A stretch of 64,000 bases of DNA. Source: Anisus vortex. Its lineage: Eukaryota; Mollusca; Gastropoda; Planorbidae. A program made the translations under genes and the position numbers. Positions 36,065 through 49,074 of the stretch are shown here, one piece after another (position 1 is the stretch's first letter; the number at the start of each line of letters is the position of its first letter). The stretch is taken from the NCBI GenBank assembly GCA_949126835.1, contig OX421495.1, positions 20,241,079 through 20,305,078 on the forward strand, in the 5' to 3' direction. The notes beneath the pieces are model-generated. The model had not been told where the DNA came from and searched no databases. It saw only the letters and a list, made by a program, of their open reading frames with translations.

Positions 36065-36397
36065 CTTTAGTGAAAATTCGCCCATTGGATTTAGGTTCTT
36101 AGTTGGTAGTAACGAATATTTTAAATAGGTCGATATATGAATCTTTGATTTTGAAATTAATTTAATGGCAACTGTCCTCAGAGTAAAACTTATGTATGCT
36201 ACAGTGTACATGACAGTATTGCTCCCTTAAAGGGACACGCAATACAATGAAACTGCTTAAATAAAGTTGGCATTTTTTTATATCTCCTATTAGGTTTTCA
36301 TTTTCTTAATATCTCATAATGCCACTGCCCCACTCTGTTCATTCCACTGTAAATGTTATATTTTCCAAAGCCGGCGGTTAGAGCATTTATGTCCATC

Positions 36398-36679
36398 GAA
36401 AGACTATAAAAAGATGGACCGCTTCCTTTAATATATTTATATTTTTATTTTATGACTTCATTGACTTCTTTTCCTAATTCCCGATTCCCTTTTGTATTGT
36501 GCACTTCCGTTTTAATTAATCGCTATGATTTTCTAAAAGAAATTAAAATGGAAAGTTGTATATTTAGGCGAACGTCGGAGCGTAGAAGTCATTTAAGACA
36601 GCATTATTGGATGCGCACGGAAAAACGAACATATAAGCTCTAAAAATAGAGCCAGCGGTCTATCTTATTATAGTCTTTG
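36398..36679. mobile_element. About 280-bp MITE, family with AAAGACTATAA ends
   Basis: Ends AAAGACTATAAAAAGATGG and its near inverse CTATCTTATTATAGTCTTT. The flanks share GTCCATC (36391-36397 and 36680-36686), or 7 of 9 bases if a 9-bp duplication is assumed. Related copies lie at about 49453-49730 and 59416-59871. Confidence 0.75.
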
Positions 36680-36826
36680 GTCCATCACACACACAAAACA
36701 TTCTCACAGCGTGAATCATCTGCAGGAGTTCCACTTCCCCTACAGTTTGTTAGTATAATATAGTGGTTGGGACCCTATTACTATGTCCATTACACACCTA
36801 TCTGACTGGAGATAGTATGTCTAATG

Positions 36827-37181
36827 CAGGGGTCTCAAACTCGGTTGAAGGCAAGTGCCATTTTTTCACTTAAGAGCACCTCCTCCCCCCCCCCAACCCA
36901 ACAACCCGACCATAGTAAACAAATAACACTTCATACATCTTAACTCATTTTACTACTTATCACTAATAACAGGCCAATTTACAACTTTGACGCAACGAAT
37001 TATACCAAAGTTAGCTATCATTATTACTATTACTATAAAGAATGTAACGTATGTAAAATTAACAATACAATTTGATGTGTATCAGTACTAGCTGTCTGAA
37101 TTTCACGAATAGTAATTTTTTTATAAGCTTACTGGCGGGCCACAAAAATCCACTTGGTGGGCCGCGTGTTTGAGACCCCTG
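36827..37181. mobile_element. 355-bp hAT-type MITE with perfect 8-bp TSD
   Basis: Ends CAGGGGTCTCAAAC and GTTTGAGACCCCTG are perfect inverted repeats. Both flanks read GTCTAATG (36819-36826 and 37182-37189). The second copy in the window is 53735-54159. Confidence 0.93.
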
Positions 37182-37189
37182 GTCTAATG

Positions 37190-39272
37190 ACTCACTGGCG
37201 TTTTAAAATGTTTCACTTTGTGCATGTTTATAACTTATATCACTTATTTGTAAATAACAAAAGTAGAAATGTTAACTAAAATTGAAAATAAAAAGATCTA
37301 GATCTATGTGTGCATTAAAAAATCAAGGCTAACTCACAGTCGTTTTTTTTATTAGTGAAGTTATGCACAAGTCTTTGTGTCTATTTTGTTGTTTTTTTTA
37401 TTAACTTCTGTGTTTTTTGTTTAAATATTTGTTTATTTTTTTTTTAACCAACAAAACTTGGAATTACGACTTGCTTTTTTTTAAATAGCTTTTTATCACG
37501 TAAACCGGAAGTGAAATATGTGACGGAAATCTCCGACTGGAGTTGGGAGAGAAAAAAAAAAGTCTCGCAACGGAACAGCCGAAGCACGTCATTTAGAGTT
37601 GGCGATGGAGTGAGAGAAAACATGGAAAGCGAAAAAAGAGTGAGAAAAAAAATGAGAGTAATAGAGAGAGAGAGAGAGAGAGCAAGAGAAAGAAGGGGGT
37701 GGGGGCATCTATTACTGAAAGTTTATCAAGTCTTTTTAAACTTGACAATTACAAAACTATTTTTATCCAAACATTATGATTTATAATTTGTAAAGTTCAT
37801 GTCAGAGTTAGTAGATAAGGGAGAGAACCAGGTGATTTCAGCCTTTAGTAGAGAGTTATCTTTCGTAGTTTTCAGTTCCCATTTTAAAAAAATTCCCAAG
37901 ATTCGCCCACGAGGAAGTGAAAGAAAACCCTGCAGTGTTCGAAAATGATTTTAAATAGGTCAGCTCATGTTCTTAGTGTCAAGAAAAAGGTTCTTTCAAT
38001 TTAGATCCAATTATTCTTGCAATTCTAAAATAACGTCCTTGATATAAATCCCTTAACCAGGAGCACACACACACACACACACACACTAACCAGTTATACT
38101 GACAGCCTTTGGTAGAAAAGAACTTTTGGCTTAAATGGACACATTGTTGTAGAATGTCAATAACCCTGTGTGTGCTGAGAGTGTGTGTGTAGGTGTGTAA
38201 TATATGATTGTGTACGTGAGTTTCCTTTTTTTTCTTCAATTCCAAATCGATTATGTCTCAATCCTTAAATTGAAAGGTTTTCAACACACACATACACACA
38301 CAAACTCATCGGTAAACTAAGTAAATATGAATGCCAATGTTGAAATTGAAATAAATAGTTTTTAAATACTTGGTCTAACTCAAGAGTTTTCTCAAATACC
38401 GACGTCGCGATCCCTGTACCGGGTTACAACAGCAAAATGCACCGGTCACAATGAAACAACAACACTAGGAAATGTTAAATATCTAGTACATATTACTATA
38501 TCGTATATTTTGCGACAAAACATACATTGTGTGATAGTCAAACCCAATTTTAGATTCAGCACCCTAGTACTGAGGTCAGTAGTCACGAAAATCATGTGGA
38601 AATGTATATCTTGTAGTTGTGACTTACAGATTCATAATGCCAGAATAGGCAATGTAATTGTAAGTGGGCTATGATTCGGCTATGAAGTAGAAGTTTACAA
38701 ATAAAATTGGTCACGAAAACTAACAAAGTTTGGAAACCCTAGTGTTAGTGCCCATATTATTATTATTATTATTATTATGGTAGCGTGATATGGGCAGCTA
38801 AACAGTTTCATTATTATTTAATATTATTCAGTTGAGCTCACAACTAGAACTTGATCACAACTTGTAAACTTGAAATGACGAAGTAACAATGTTCTTTACA
38901 CTTACTTCAATATTTTATTTACATTCAAGACAAAGACAGATTTATCTTCTTTTATGAATAAGGAAATAACAATTTAAAATACAATACTCAATGTTTATTA
39001 AATTTTATAGAGCTTGATTGAATATTTAACGCCATCCTATGTCTGGCGGAAGTCATCAACTGCACTTAACTTGCAGACGATATTATTGCATGCCGGTATA
39101 TCATAAGATATACTGGTCACTGACATGTATAATATTCTAAGTGGTAAGAAATCACACTGAATATTAAATGATACAATTGCAACTAAATGCAAACATTTAA
39201 ATATAAATGCTAAATCAATCAAATGACTGATCTTATAATTATTTCAGTGAAAGGCAATATCCACACCTAGTC
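37190..39272. other. Intergenic, no gene recognised
   Basis: AT-rich with a purine-rich GA segment (about 37540-37700), a CA run at 38061-38086 and TTA repeats near 38757-38777. I see no exon or repeat family beyond these. Confidence 0.5.
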
Positions 39273-39470
39273 CAGGGGTCGGCAACCTACGGCACGCGTG
39301 CCGGACTTGACACGCAGAGCAATTTTCATTGGCACGCGAGAGACCCTCAGAAAGGCATTTCAAATCTGTTCTACTAGAGATTACATGCTGGAACAATTTG
39401 ACTTTTGGCACGCCGAATGAATTTGAAATCCTACTTCGGCACACTATAATGAAAAGGTTGCCGACCGCTG
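39273..39470. mobile_element. 198-bp hAT-type MITE
   Basis: Ends CAGGGGTCGGCAACCT and AGGTTGCCGACCGCTG. Flanks are ACCTAGTC and CCCTAGTC, 7 of 8 identical. Confidence 0.88.
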
Positions 39471-39639
39471 CCCTAGTCTAACAGATGAAGAGGCTACCTT
39501 GCACTACGTATATTCTACCCTGTATTATTCGTCCCCCTTCCCTTTATCTTGCAGTCCTGGCTACATACTACATTTATTTTACTTAAGTCTGCTTCATTTT
39601 GAAAAAGAGCAAGAACCTGGGCTATCTCTATCATTAGGG

Positions 39640-39875
39640 GCACGGTGGCGGATCGGTAGCGCGTTCGGCTGTACGTACCGAAGGTCCTGGGTTCGAATCC
39701 TGGTGAAGGCTAGGATTTGTTCTAGGGTCCGGAGGTTGTCCGCGAGTGTACCCAGCACAGATGGGTAAAAGAAAAAAGTCAGCTAAAGTAAAGGTGGCTG
39801 GGTATTGTGCTGGCCACACAATCCCCTGACTATGTCGCGGCAACAGAAACAGGTGAAACGCTGCTTCCCTTTTTT
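39640..39875 (+). mobile_element. SINE family A, full head
   Basis: Well-kept head: GCACGGTGGCGGATCGGTAG and B-box GGGTTCGAATCC. The body carries GGCTAGGATTTGTTC, GCTGGCCACACAATCCC and AACGCTGCTTC. Confidence 0.85.
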
Positions 39876-40233
39876 TACCTGGCTAAGCCACTGGTGGAAT
39901 TTGTATTCTGGAATCTATTCCCTCCCCCCCCCCCCCTACACACACACATTATTGTTTCTGTCTGTGCAGAATGAACTAAGTAGGGACGTCATACATGTCA
40001 ACCATTATTTTGTTTTAAATTTAATAACTAACATCACTTTCACATATTCTCATATAGTGTTGTATTGTGATTTATAATGGTGGTATTGCAAGGATTGATT
40101 CAAAACGGGTGCATTTGTAATCTCGCCCATCTGTAAGTAGCCAATGTGGTGTCTGTGACAAAAGAAGACGTTTATTGAAAATATTGTTAAAAAATCACAA
40201 TTTGCATTACGTCACATGTAAATGACACTTTGT

Positions 40234-40414
40234 CAGTGGCGTAGCTAGGGGAGGGGGGTCCAAATTCGAAAGTCCCCCCGCGCCCCTACGTGAGGGGGCC
40301 CCCAAAGGAGTGTCAGAATTGTTTTTTTCTCATGTCATAATATCGAATGTCAAAATGCAGAGTCCCTAAAGAGGCCAAGCCTCCCGGGCCCCCAAATCCC
40401 TTGCAAGGGCACTG
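40234..40414. mobile_element. 181-bp MITE, CAGTGGCG family, perfect 8-bp TSD
   Basis: Starts CAGTGGCGTAGCTAGG and ends GGGCACTG. Both flanks read CACTTTGT (40226-40233 and 40415-40422). Confidence 0.9.
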
Positions 40415-40422
40415 CACTTTGT

Positions 40423-41690
40423 ATTGCTCTACATTAGGCTACTTTATTCACCTTCAAAGAATCTATTTTATATAGTCAGCTCTCTTAAAGAATTATTATT
40501 AATGTTAGTAGCCAATCATATTTAGCATTATCACCTTTTACCAACAATTTTATAAGATTTGAACCTTGCATAATAAAGATAGGTCTCATTTAATTTTGTG
40601 TTACGAGTGCTCAATTGTTCTTAGTTTTAGTTTTTTTAGTTGTTTTTTGGTCATAATTTGAGATTCACTGATCGTGTCGTGAACAATTTATGAATTCAGA
40701 AGGGGAGGGGGGGGAATTCAACCACAACACGTTAATGCAACCCGGAGGAAAAAACATCCGTTGCTAAGGACAACAAACCGTTGCTAGGCAAGGGAGAGCT
40801 AGCCTCTGTGAGAAAAGAGGAGCGTCGTTCGAATCGATTCAGCCTCAACATCAGAGTGATAGCAGTTTTTTTTTTTTTTTTTTTTTCGTTTCTTTTTCTA
40901 AATAGGTCGTGTTTTTTTTTTCTTTTTGTATCGTTTTACAACGCCCATTGATAAAACCATCTGATAAGTTGTTTTGTTTTGTATCACTTTTACACTTAAT
41001 ACTATCGTACAATCTCTGCCACACGGTCAAGTCTACTGTCGCAATGTCGTGTATACATTTCGTGCAATCCCATATTATCGTTCGAAATACAATCATGTAT
41101 CACTCTAATACACCCCTATTATCATTTTTATACAATCTTGTGTAATACTTGTTATGTGTGTAAGTATAGCCTGTTATAATAGTTTTTTACATTGTATTTG
41201 GAACCGTCTTGCTAGTTCTTGTAGAGTTATTAATTTATATTTTATTTGGGGCGTACAGATTATTTGCGTAGATAGTTCTTTATTATGACATAATAACAAC
41301 AATATGTTATCTCGTTGTCTTTACAACTTCCTAGTACGCCTTTTAGTTTTGCATTCTAAAAACTTCGGGAAAATCCATTCTAGCGTTAGCTTGTTGTTTT
41401 TGCTTAGCTACAAGAAAGCTATTTGCTATTGACCAGTACAGTTGAATGTTACTATTGTGCATATGTCCAGGCATTAAATTCTTCTTTTAACAATCATCCA
41501 GTGGCTTGAGTGTGAAGACCCATATTTATAACATGCCTTACAATCATATATCATTCCTATACAATCATGTTTCAACCGCTTCAGGCATAAGTCATATGTC
41601 ATGTATCATTACACTACAGTCATATATCACTTCACTACAATCATCTATTACTACAATACAATAATATATTTTTCAATACCATTATTATCA
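40423..41690. other. Intergenic, no gene recognised
   Basis: Contains a 21-base T run at 40866-40886, a purine-rich block around 40695 and, from about 41540, degenerate forerunners of the 21-bp repeat. No exon is visible. Confidence 0.5.
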
Positions 41691-41701
41691 CTAAAAAATA
41701 A

Positions 41702-42155
41702 TCATATATCACTCCAATAAAATTATATATCACTCCAATACAATCATATATCACTCCAATACAATCATATATCACTCCAATACAATCATATATCACTCCA
41801 ATACAATCATATATCACTCCAATACAATCATATATCACTCCAATACAATCATATATCACTCCAATACAATCATATATCACTCCAATACAATCATATATCA
41901 CTCCAATACAATCATATATCACTCCAATACAATCATATATCACTCCAATACAATCACCAATCACTCCAATACAATCACCAATCACTCCAATACAATCATA
42001 TATCACTCCAATACAATCATATATCACTCCAATACAATCATATATCACTCCAATACAATCATATATCACTCCTATACAATCATATATCACTCCAATACAA
42101 TCACCAATCACTCCAATACAATCACCAATCACTCCAATACAATCGCATATCACTC
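41702..42155 (-). repeat. 21-bp minisatellite, about 21 copies
   Basis: Unit CACTCCAATACAATCATATA plus T, with CACCAAT variants in four copies that occur as two adjacent pairs. On the minus strand it stays open for 170 codons (DCIGVIY repeated) purely because the period is a multiple of three. Confidence 0.96.
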
Positions 42156-43382
42156 CATTACAATCATTTATTCCTCTACCCTAAAGTTCGCGTAATGGGA
42201 AGACACAACTAAACTTGATACATGCTACCACCATAAACAATGAATGACAAGGCCACATACAAACATACAGACCTAATTCTCATGGATCGAATTATTAGAT
42301 TAGAATTATTTTATAGGCCTTCCTTGAAACAATGTCAATGACACATGCTAACTGGTTTTTATAGTGTTGATAGCGAATTCTTATGCTATAGACTAGTTGA
42401 CGGCGACATATGCGAAGCTGTTAAAACGTACTTGAACCCACTTTTCATACAGCTTTTCTTTCTGTCTGTCTTTTGCTACTTTCTTTCATGCTTCCTTTTT
42501 TTTAACTCTATCGCAACGTTTTGCTGTAACACTGAGCCCTGGTCGTCATACACCCTCTCTCTCTCTCTCCCTCCCTCTAGCCTCACTTTGTCTTGCAGGC
42601 CACTCGGTGCCAGACTCGTGGGATTCCACTGACCTGTTGTCACAATAAAAATCAAACATGCCAACTAAAAGGTATTTAAAAAGCACTGCAAGCAAGCTCA
42701 ACGACTGTAGAAGTACTGGAGTAGCATCGATTTCGTACTTTGTGATATTTTATTTTATTTGCTAGTCTTCAGTTGACATTGGCCTGCTAGTTAATCACAT
42801 ATAGAAAAAGAAAAACTCAGAATATTTGATAGAAAAATAGTTAATGCTGACAAAACTTCTAAAATTCTAAGCTTTCAAAACAGGCAATGTAAAATAAAAG
42901 CGCTTGTATTTGAGATTAATTTTCTTAGTTGTTCAAGAAAATGTTTAATTGGTACTCTATTTTTAAATAATCTTACAATAATCGTACTTTGCTAAAAAAA
43001 ATGTGATTTATATTTGAAATGGAGTACTTATAAATTCGCGAAACAAAAATTGTATGCCTACTTTTTCTGCAATGGATTGAACATAAATGATTACAGTTGG
43101 CAGCAGGAAGAGCAGGAAATTAAAAGAAAATAAAAAGGGGGAGAGAAATAAAAGGGTAATGAGACAAGGAGTTTTGTCCCCTGCTTAAATGGTTATGTTT
43201 ACCTGTGTGTGCTGACCCAGTTTTGGCATCGCCTGGCACTATGTGATCTATAGTGTTACCTGGAATGTTCTTTGGAGGATCAATTAAAAAAACGGTGAGT
43301 ACACATCGTGGTTAGAAATGTGTTGTTATAAATCGTGGGTGTCATACGTGGTCATTATGTAGTTGCTGCGGTCCATTCTATA
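42156..43382. other. Intergenic; one exon-like segment
   Basis: AT-rich with a CT repeat at about 42557-42580. A segment near 43221-43293 is bounded by an acceptor-like GCTGACCCAG and a donor-like GGTGAGTA, but its longest frame is only about 21 codons, so I do not call an exon. Confidence 0.35.
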
Positions 43383-43740
43383 ACATTAGATTGTAATACC
43401 AACTTTATAGACAATAGTTAGAACAGTTATAGTAAACATTAATGACATTAGATTCTTATAGAGACTTTGTAGACAATGGTCAGAACAGCTATAATAAACA
43501 TTAATGACATTAGATTCTTATAGGGACTTTGTAGACAATGGTTAGAACAGCGATAATAAACATTAATGACATTAGATTCGTATAGGGACTTTGTAGACAA
43601 TGGGTAGAACAGTTATAATAAATAAACATTAATAACAATATTTTATTATATGGACTTTACAGACAATAGTTAGAACAGTATAATAAACATCAATGACATT
43701 ACTTTTTTATACCAACTTTATAGACAACAGTTAGAACACT
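43383..43740 (+). repeat. 62-bp tandem repeat, about 5.7 copies
   Basis: Units starting ACATTAGATT at 43383, 43445, 43507 and 43569, then two more diverged units. Shared words are GACAATGGTTAGAACAG and AATAAACATTAATGACA. Confidence 0.92.
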
Positions 43741-44044
43741 TAAATTGAACCAATTCGTTACATACATTTGACTACTCACTTTCTGTTACATTGACACTAG
43801 TTGAGTCTGATACATACACAAATGAAATTGTTTTGTTCATTTCTCAACAGTTTTTAAAAAGGTGCGGGTATAAAGCGGGACAGGACCATCTTACTTGTGT
43901 TTTTTTTTTTAAACATAGATCATTTATTACAATGCATCAAGTAGACAAAAGGATTTTTTTTTCAAACCATTTACGTCGATCGCATGGTTTAGATATCTAT
44001 TTTTTTACTGATAAAATCGAATATTTTAAATTTTCCACCAATTT

Positions 44045-44455
44045 TGCAAAATAAAATTCAGAAAAGAACTGCAAGCAAATTTTTACAACTAACAAGAGTA
44101 ACATAAAAAGTTAAATCAAAACCCTTGAAATACTAGAGGACAAAAAGGCAAAGAGTAAAGTTGTTGTAATAAGGCATTACATTTTTTTTTATAGAAATAC
44201 AACACAATAATAATAATAGCTTGCTACGCTCAGATAAACATAATGACAAAAACACTTTCCCTTATGCGATAACAAATGCATATAAGTACTCTTTCTTCCC
44301 GAGAGGCATCCGGGCCTGGAATGGGTTGCCTGAACAAACCATTGAAATCATTGATAAAAAATGCAAGACTAGACGCGGACCACGGATGAGCGTCGGGCGC
44401 AATAATCTTGCTTTTAGTAGGAACATCTGTAAAACTGGTATATAAGATAAGATTG
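44045..44455 (+). mobile_element. LINE 3' end with reverse-transcriptase C-terminus, family L
   Basis: Encodes a degenerate reverse-transcriptase tail ending in SDKHNDKNTFPYAIT and YSFFPRGIRAWNGLP at about 44230-44330, then the shared 3' end to TATAAGATAAGAT. It is 5'-truncated, like the minus-strand copy at 35368-35755. Confidence 0.8.
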
Positions 44456-45335
44456 TCAATTCGCATGACTCAGTTGTAGTTGTTTTTTGTCGACACACTT
44501 TCACTGAAGGCCTCTGACGTACGTACATCATTTAATTGCGGAAAGTTTTGTTATAAAAAAAAATAAAAAAATATTTAAAAACAATTTTAAATTTTAAAAC
44601 GTTGAAAAAAAAAAAAAGAAAGAATAGATCGGCGTGTAATTGACTGTTTAGCATACATCCCGTGATATGTTGATCAGGGGTCGGCAACCTGTTGCTAATT
44701 TTGTGTCAAATAAGGATTTCTCAATCATTCAGCGTGCTAACAAGTGACCTTTATTGCTGCAGAAATTAAATAAGAATTCAATCTTGGTAATGTTGTTTTT
44801 TATACCAGGGATTGACTCTGCGCTATGCGACACTACTCTACCATTAATTCTACGACCTTGCCAATGTACAGATCATTCCAGCATTTGGAATAACTATTAA
44901 CTAATCCCGGGGACAGATATTTTATCATTTCGAAGTTGATCCAAAAACTGTCTTCTTTTTTTCACACGTACAACTTTATATTGCTTTGTTACGATAAAGT
45001 TTAAGAAGTACAATCCTTCAAAATTGTACAACCAAACCCCCAACTAGGACAAATACTACAGGATAAACACCAATTCACACGCAAGGTTGTTTTTAAATAA
45101 GTGTTCCAACTTTGAACTGTTTATAGTATTAAATTACTTATAGAAACATATTTTGTTTTATAAAAATCATGTATAGGCATTTTTTGTTGGTATTTATGTA
45201 ATTATTATTGAAGAAACTGATTTTAGGTATAATCCTGTTCTCATCAAACTAAGTGCATGTAAACTTGATAGCCTGAAGAAACGGGGAAAAATCACATTGA
45301 CATCATTTAATTAAACCTCTCATCAAAATTCAAGA

Positions 45336-45420
45336 CTAGAATCAAACCCGGCATATGCGAAGAACGTGCCATAATCTTCTATATAGAAAAGTGTCTTTGA
45401 CATATAAGATAAATGAAAAT
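45336..45420 (+). mobile_element. LINE 3' tip, family L, degenerate
   Basis: CAAGACTAGA, CCATAATCTTCTATATAGAA and ATATAAGATAA mark a worn copy of only the last part of the LINE. Confidence 0.6.
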
Positions 45421-45481
45421 ATTTCAAATATTTTTCCTTTAAAGTAATGACGTTCTTTCTTTAGAGTAAACAATAATATTA

Positions 45482-45726
45482 CATTGATAAAGACAAAAAC
45501 ACTTTCCTTATCTCTTATGCGAGAACAAATGCATATAAGAAATCTTTCTTCCCGAGTGGCATTCGGGCATGGAATGGGTTTCCTGAACAAACCAGGAAAA
45601 CCAGTAACTTAACATCATTTAAAACATTAATAAAAATGCAAGACTAGACTCGGACCACGGATGAGCGTAGGACGCAATAATCTTCTTTATAGAAGGAGCG
45701 TCTGTAATGTATAAGATAAGATAAGA
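45482..45726 (+). mobile_element. LINE 3' end fragment, family L
   Basis: Runs from AAAGACAAAAACACTTTCC through CTTTCTTCCCGAGTGGC to TGTATAAGATAAGATAAGA. Well preserved but truncated. Confidence 0.85.
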
Positions 45727-46910
45727 CTAATGTTTAATGCTAGTAATGCCTAGCCTAATATTTAGTAATTCAAATTTAGTAAGCCTATATTCCTAAATAT
45801 AGTCAGTATTGTAAGGCCTATAGAGTAGGCCCTATTAGTTGTTTCTTGTCAGTTTCTTAGTTTTTTTCATGTGCTTTTATTATAATGTTTCAATACTATG
45901 ATCTCAATTGCACCACTACATTTCAGTGGTATTGATACTTTGTAATCAAACAATGTGGGTAGTTAATGTAATGTTTAAAATGTACATATAAATTCTTTAA
46001 TCATATAATATTTATATAATTTCAAATATGTTTTATAGTTTTCTCATCATAAAGCTATAAATGTAAACTACCTAACTATTTTTTAAAAACGGAAAATTTA
46101 AAAAAAAAAAAACCTTTAGAAAACATTAACGCAAATAAAAAGTGTTATTGTCTCCCTTAACTAAAAATAAAGTTGTCAAATTTGGTTCTATAAACAAATT
46201 ATGTTTTGTAATATAACTAATATTACTTCTTAATAATATTTTTTAAATACAAATCTAGCATTATGGTATTTATGTCAACTAGTAATTAAAGGTATACAAT
46301 TAATTTACTATAAACAGTTTAAAAAAAACACCATTTCCTGCATTAGATCTAATTGTTTAGTCGTTTTAAGGATTATATTTTCAACATTAATAATTACACC
46401 AATTACATAATATAATGTTAGTATATAAGCCTCTTATGTTGATTAAAATAATAAAACAATATAATTGTTTTAGAATTAATTATATCTATGCTTAATTAAA
46501 GAAGACGAGCAAAAAAAAACTTTGTTTAATGCTCTTCGCTAATTGTTCAATGTCAGAAACGTATTTAGTTACTTCTGAGTGGTCAAGTGTAAGTGTCCTC
46601 TTTATATGCTTATATTATGTCCTCGTGTGCTTTAAAATCTGTTCATACGCTTAAGTTGACCTAAAAGCTGAAAGTAGAGTAAATGCCTTGAATTTGAGAA
46701 TAGCAGATGTTAACAATAGAATCAATCACAGAGTCCAATGATGAGATCTATGCACACAAACTTTCATGAACTTTAACAATTGACGTTTAATGTGATTTGT
46801 TTGTAATTTGCAATTTTTTTTTAATCTTCTTTGTGGCGATGTCTCGCGTGCCACTGAAAATCGCTCTGCGTGCCACGTCTGGTACGCGTGAATTAGGTTG
46901 TCGGCCCCTA

Positions 46911-48403
46911 ATGTAGGCTATATTGAATGTTTGATGGTATAGAACAGGGTCACGTCTCTCCCCTACCCCAGACAGAAGCACATATTGTAAACCTTACTTA
47001 AAGTGTTACCGCGTCAATAAATAGTTCCAGAGATAGCCACGTTTTTATATAACGTTCTTTTAGGTTCTTACTTATATTAAAAAAGTTCTTAGGTACACAT
47101 TTACAGAAAAGGTTTGGGAAATTTAAAAAAAAAGTGTAATAGTAAATTGTAGAAGAAGAAGTGTCCGCGGACGAATTTTTGGTAGTCGATGTATCGGTAG
47201 ACGAAAATTTAGAAGACGAAGTTTTATTAGACCAACAATAGATGAATTTTTGGTAGACGAACTGACGCGGTACACGAATTATTGTCTGGTAGACGAATCC
47301 ACTTCTGTACTCATGTGCCTCAAAGCAGGCGAAAAGTGGAAACCACCGGTGGGCTAACGCATGGTGGACAGTCCCTTTGGCGTGTCCGAGAATCATTGCA
47401 CTGCCGAGTTGCTCTAAGACTCGGTGGGGAGGAAACAATGTGGGAAACAGCCCGTCTCAACCACGCCCTGGTGCCTGGATCTCCAGGCGTATAGTCTGGA
47501 ATTGGTGCTACTGGGTGATATTGCAGCTATACGAGCGAGCCTCCATGATGATGATCCGAGGGGAATTCGGCACGTGGGGGGAGAATTAGTGTAATACCTG
47601 CACTGCGGAGACCATGATATTATTATCTTCCCGATTCCCCCAATAATATCGTTATGCCTAGGACGTCCAGTTCTTTTTTTATTAAACATTATAGATAGAT
47701 CACGTGTCAGTATACGAAGTGTAGTTAGATGAGTTGTTGTGATAGACCTAAAGTCTTTAGACCTTTTTTTATGTAGACTAAGTGTCGTAGACTAAAAGTC
47801 TGTAGACGATTTGTCAAGATATTGTTTACACAAGTGAGACAATTTTCAAAAATAAAAAAAATCTTACGATAAAAATTTAACCAAAAAATATAATCAAATA
47901 GTTTTTTTTTCTTCAACAGATATATTTAAAAAATCAAGCAGACTTATTCGAATATACATAAAGTGTCCTGTATAAGGGTTGAGCTTATTACATATTCATA
48001 CAAAATCACACTTAAACTCCAAATTCTCTCATATTAACGACAAGTGTCTTGGAGCTTTGATGTCTTAAATTTAAACTAAAGAATCAATTGAAAATAATCC
48101 ACTGATCTATAATCAGACCTGAACACTTAAATACAATTTTTGTTTACTTATAGGCTTAAGGATCTTATAATTTAAAAAAAGGAAAATATAAATGTAGAAA
48201 AATTTGTATTGGTTTTTAATTGTTAATTTTAGAATTCCATTAACGTATGGAATTGATTTTTTAACACCAAAGATGTTATAAACATTTAATATTTGATTAA
48301 ATTAACTGGAGAAAAGGGAGAAAAGAAAGATAATATGTGTTAATTGAGTGTTTGAGAGGATAGGGATCTATAGATTGTAGAACATTTTTATCTGGAATCT
48401 ATA
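46911..48403. other. Intergenic, repeat-like, no gene recognised
   Basis: Loose repeats of TAGACGAA occur at 47160-47300 and TAGAC at 47750-47815. Between them, about 47320-47590, is a GC-richer block ending in GATGATGAT that looks like a retroelement piece. A 146-codon minus-strand frame crosses these parts and is not supported as a gene. Confidence 0.4.
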
Positions 48404-48407
48404 TTAA

Positions 48408-48480
48408 CCCTTACAGTCCCGGGCGCGTATATAGCGGAACTGAAGGCAGCATAGATAGAAGTAGGTCGGTACGGGAAGGG
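48408..48480. mobile_element. 73-bp TTAA-flanked MITE, second copy
   Basis: Starts CCCTTACAGTCCCGGGCG and ends TACGGGAAGGG, with TTAA at 48404-48407 and 48481-48484. Inverted relative to the copy in the Rho intron and the same length. Confidence 0.82.
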
Positions 48481-48561
48481 TTAAGCTCAAAGTAAAGAAA
48501 ATGGAATTTCGTATTTTTTATGCCTACGATGTATGTTTCAGAATTAAGGATACATTGAACA

Positions 48562-48772
48562 ACGGTGTCCGAGCGTCATGGCGTTCGCCTAGCGTACCGA
48601 AGGTCCTGGGTTCGAATCCCAATGAACGCTAGGATTTGTTTCCCGGGTCTGGAGGGCGTCCCTGAGTCAACCCAGCTCTGATGGGTACCTGACTTAAGTT
48701 GGGGTAAAGTAAAGGCGGCTGGGCGTTGTGCTGGCCACACAATCCCCTAGTATGTCCGACGGGATACTTTTA
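48562..48772 (+). mobile_element. SINE family A
   Basis: Head with GTGTCCGAGCG and GGGTTCGAATCCC; body with CGCTAGGATTTG, CCCAGCTCTGATGGGTACC and GCTGGCCACACAATCCCC. The 3' part is shortened. Confidence 0.82.
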
Positions 48773-48808
48773 CTTGAACGACTAATAGATTCACATAATA
48801 ATTGGTAT

Positions 48809-48956
48809 ATGAAATATATAGATAGATAGATTGATGACTAGATAGAAATATAGATAATAGGTATATAATTTGAATAGATTGATTGATAAGTAGATCGAGA
48901 AATTAGATTATATAGATTACATAAATAAATAGATAATTAGATATATATATATATAT

Positions 48957-48991
<35 letters not shown>

Positions 48992-48992
48992 T

Positions 48993-49072
<80 letters not shown>

Positions 49073-49074
49073 GC
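48809..49074 (+). repeat. GATA microsatellite
   Basis: Degenerate GATA/GATT at left, then nearly pure GATA from about 48958 to 49071. Confidence 0.96.

Larger units (their letters stand above)
44675..46910. mobile_element. Candidate 2.2-kb hAT-like element
   Basis: Left end CAGGGGTCGGCAACCT and right end AGGTTGTCGGCCCCTA are inverted relatives of the short MITEs. Inside lie two family L LINE pieces (45336-45420, 45482-45726) and the roughly 350-bp core (about 45900-46250) shared with 23471-24521. Flanks ATGTTGAT and ATGTAGGC match only in half, so the pairing of the two ends is uncertain. Confidence 0.45.

Noticed and set aside
41641..42153. 170-codon minus-strand open frame
   Set aside because: It is an artefact of a 21-bp repeat and has no non-repeat sequence of note.
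43221..43293. Internal exon between acceptor- and donor-like sites
   Set aside because: The longest frame is about 21 codons and ends in a stop before the donor, with no recognisable peptide.
46998..47438. 146-codon minus-strand open frame
   Set aside because: It crosses a repeat-like GC block and AT-rich sequence, shows no recognisable domain and has low-complexity Ser/Thr runs from TAGACGAA repeats.
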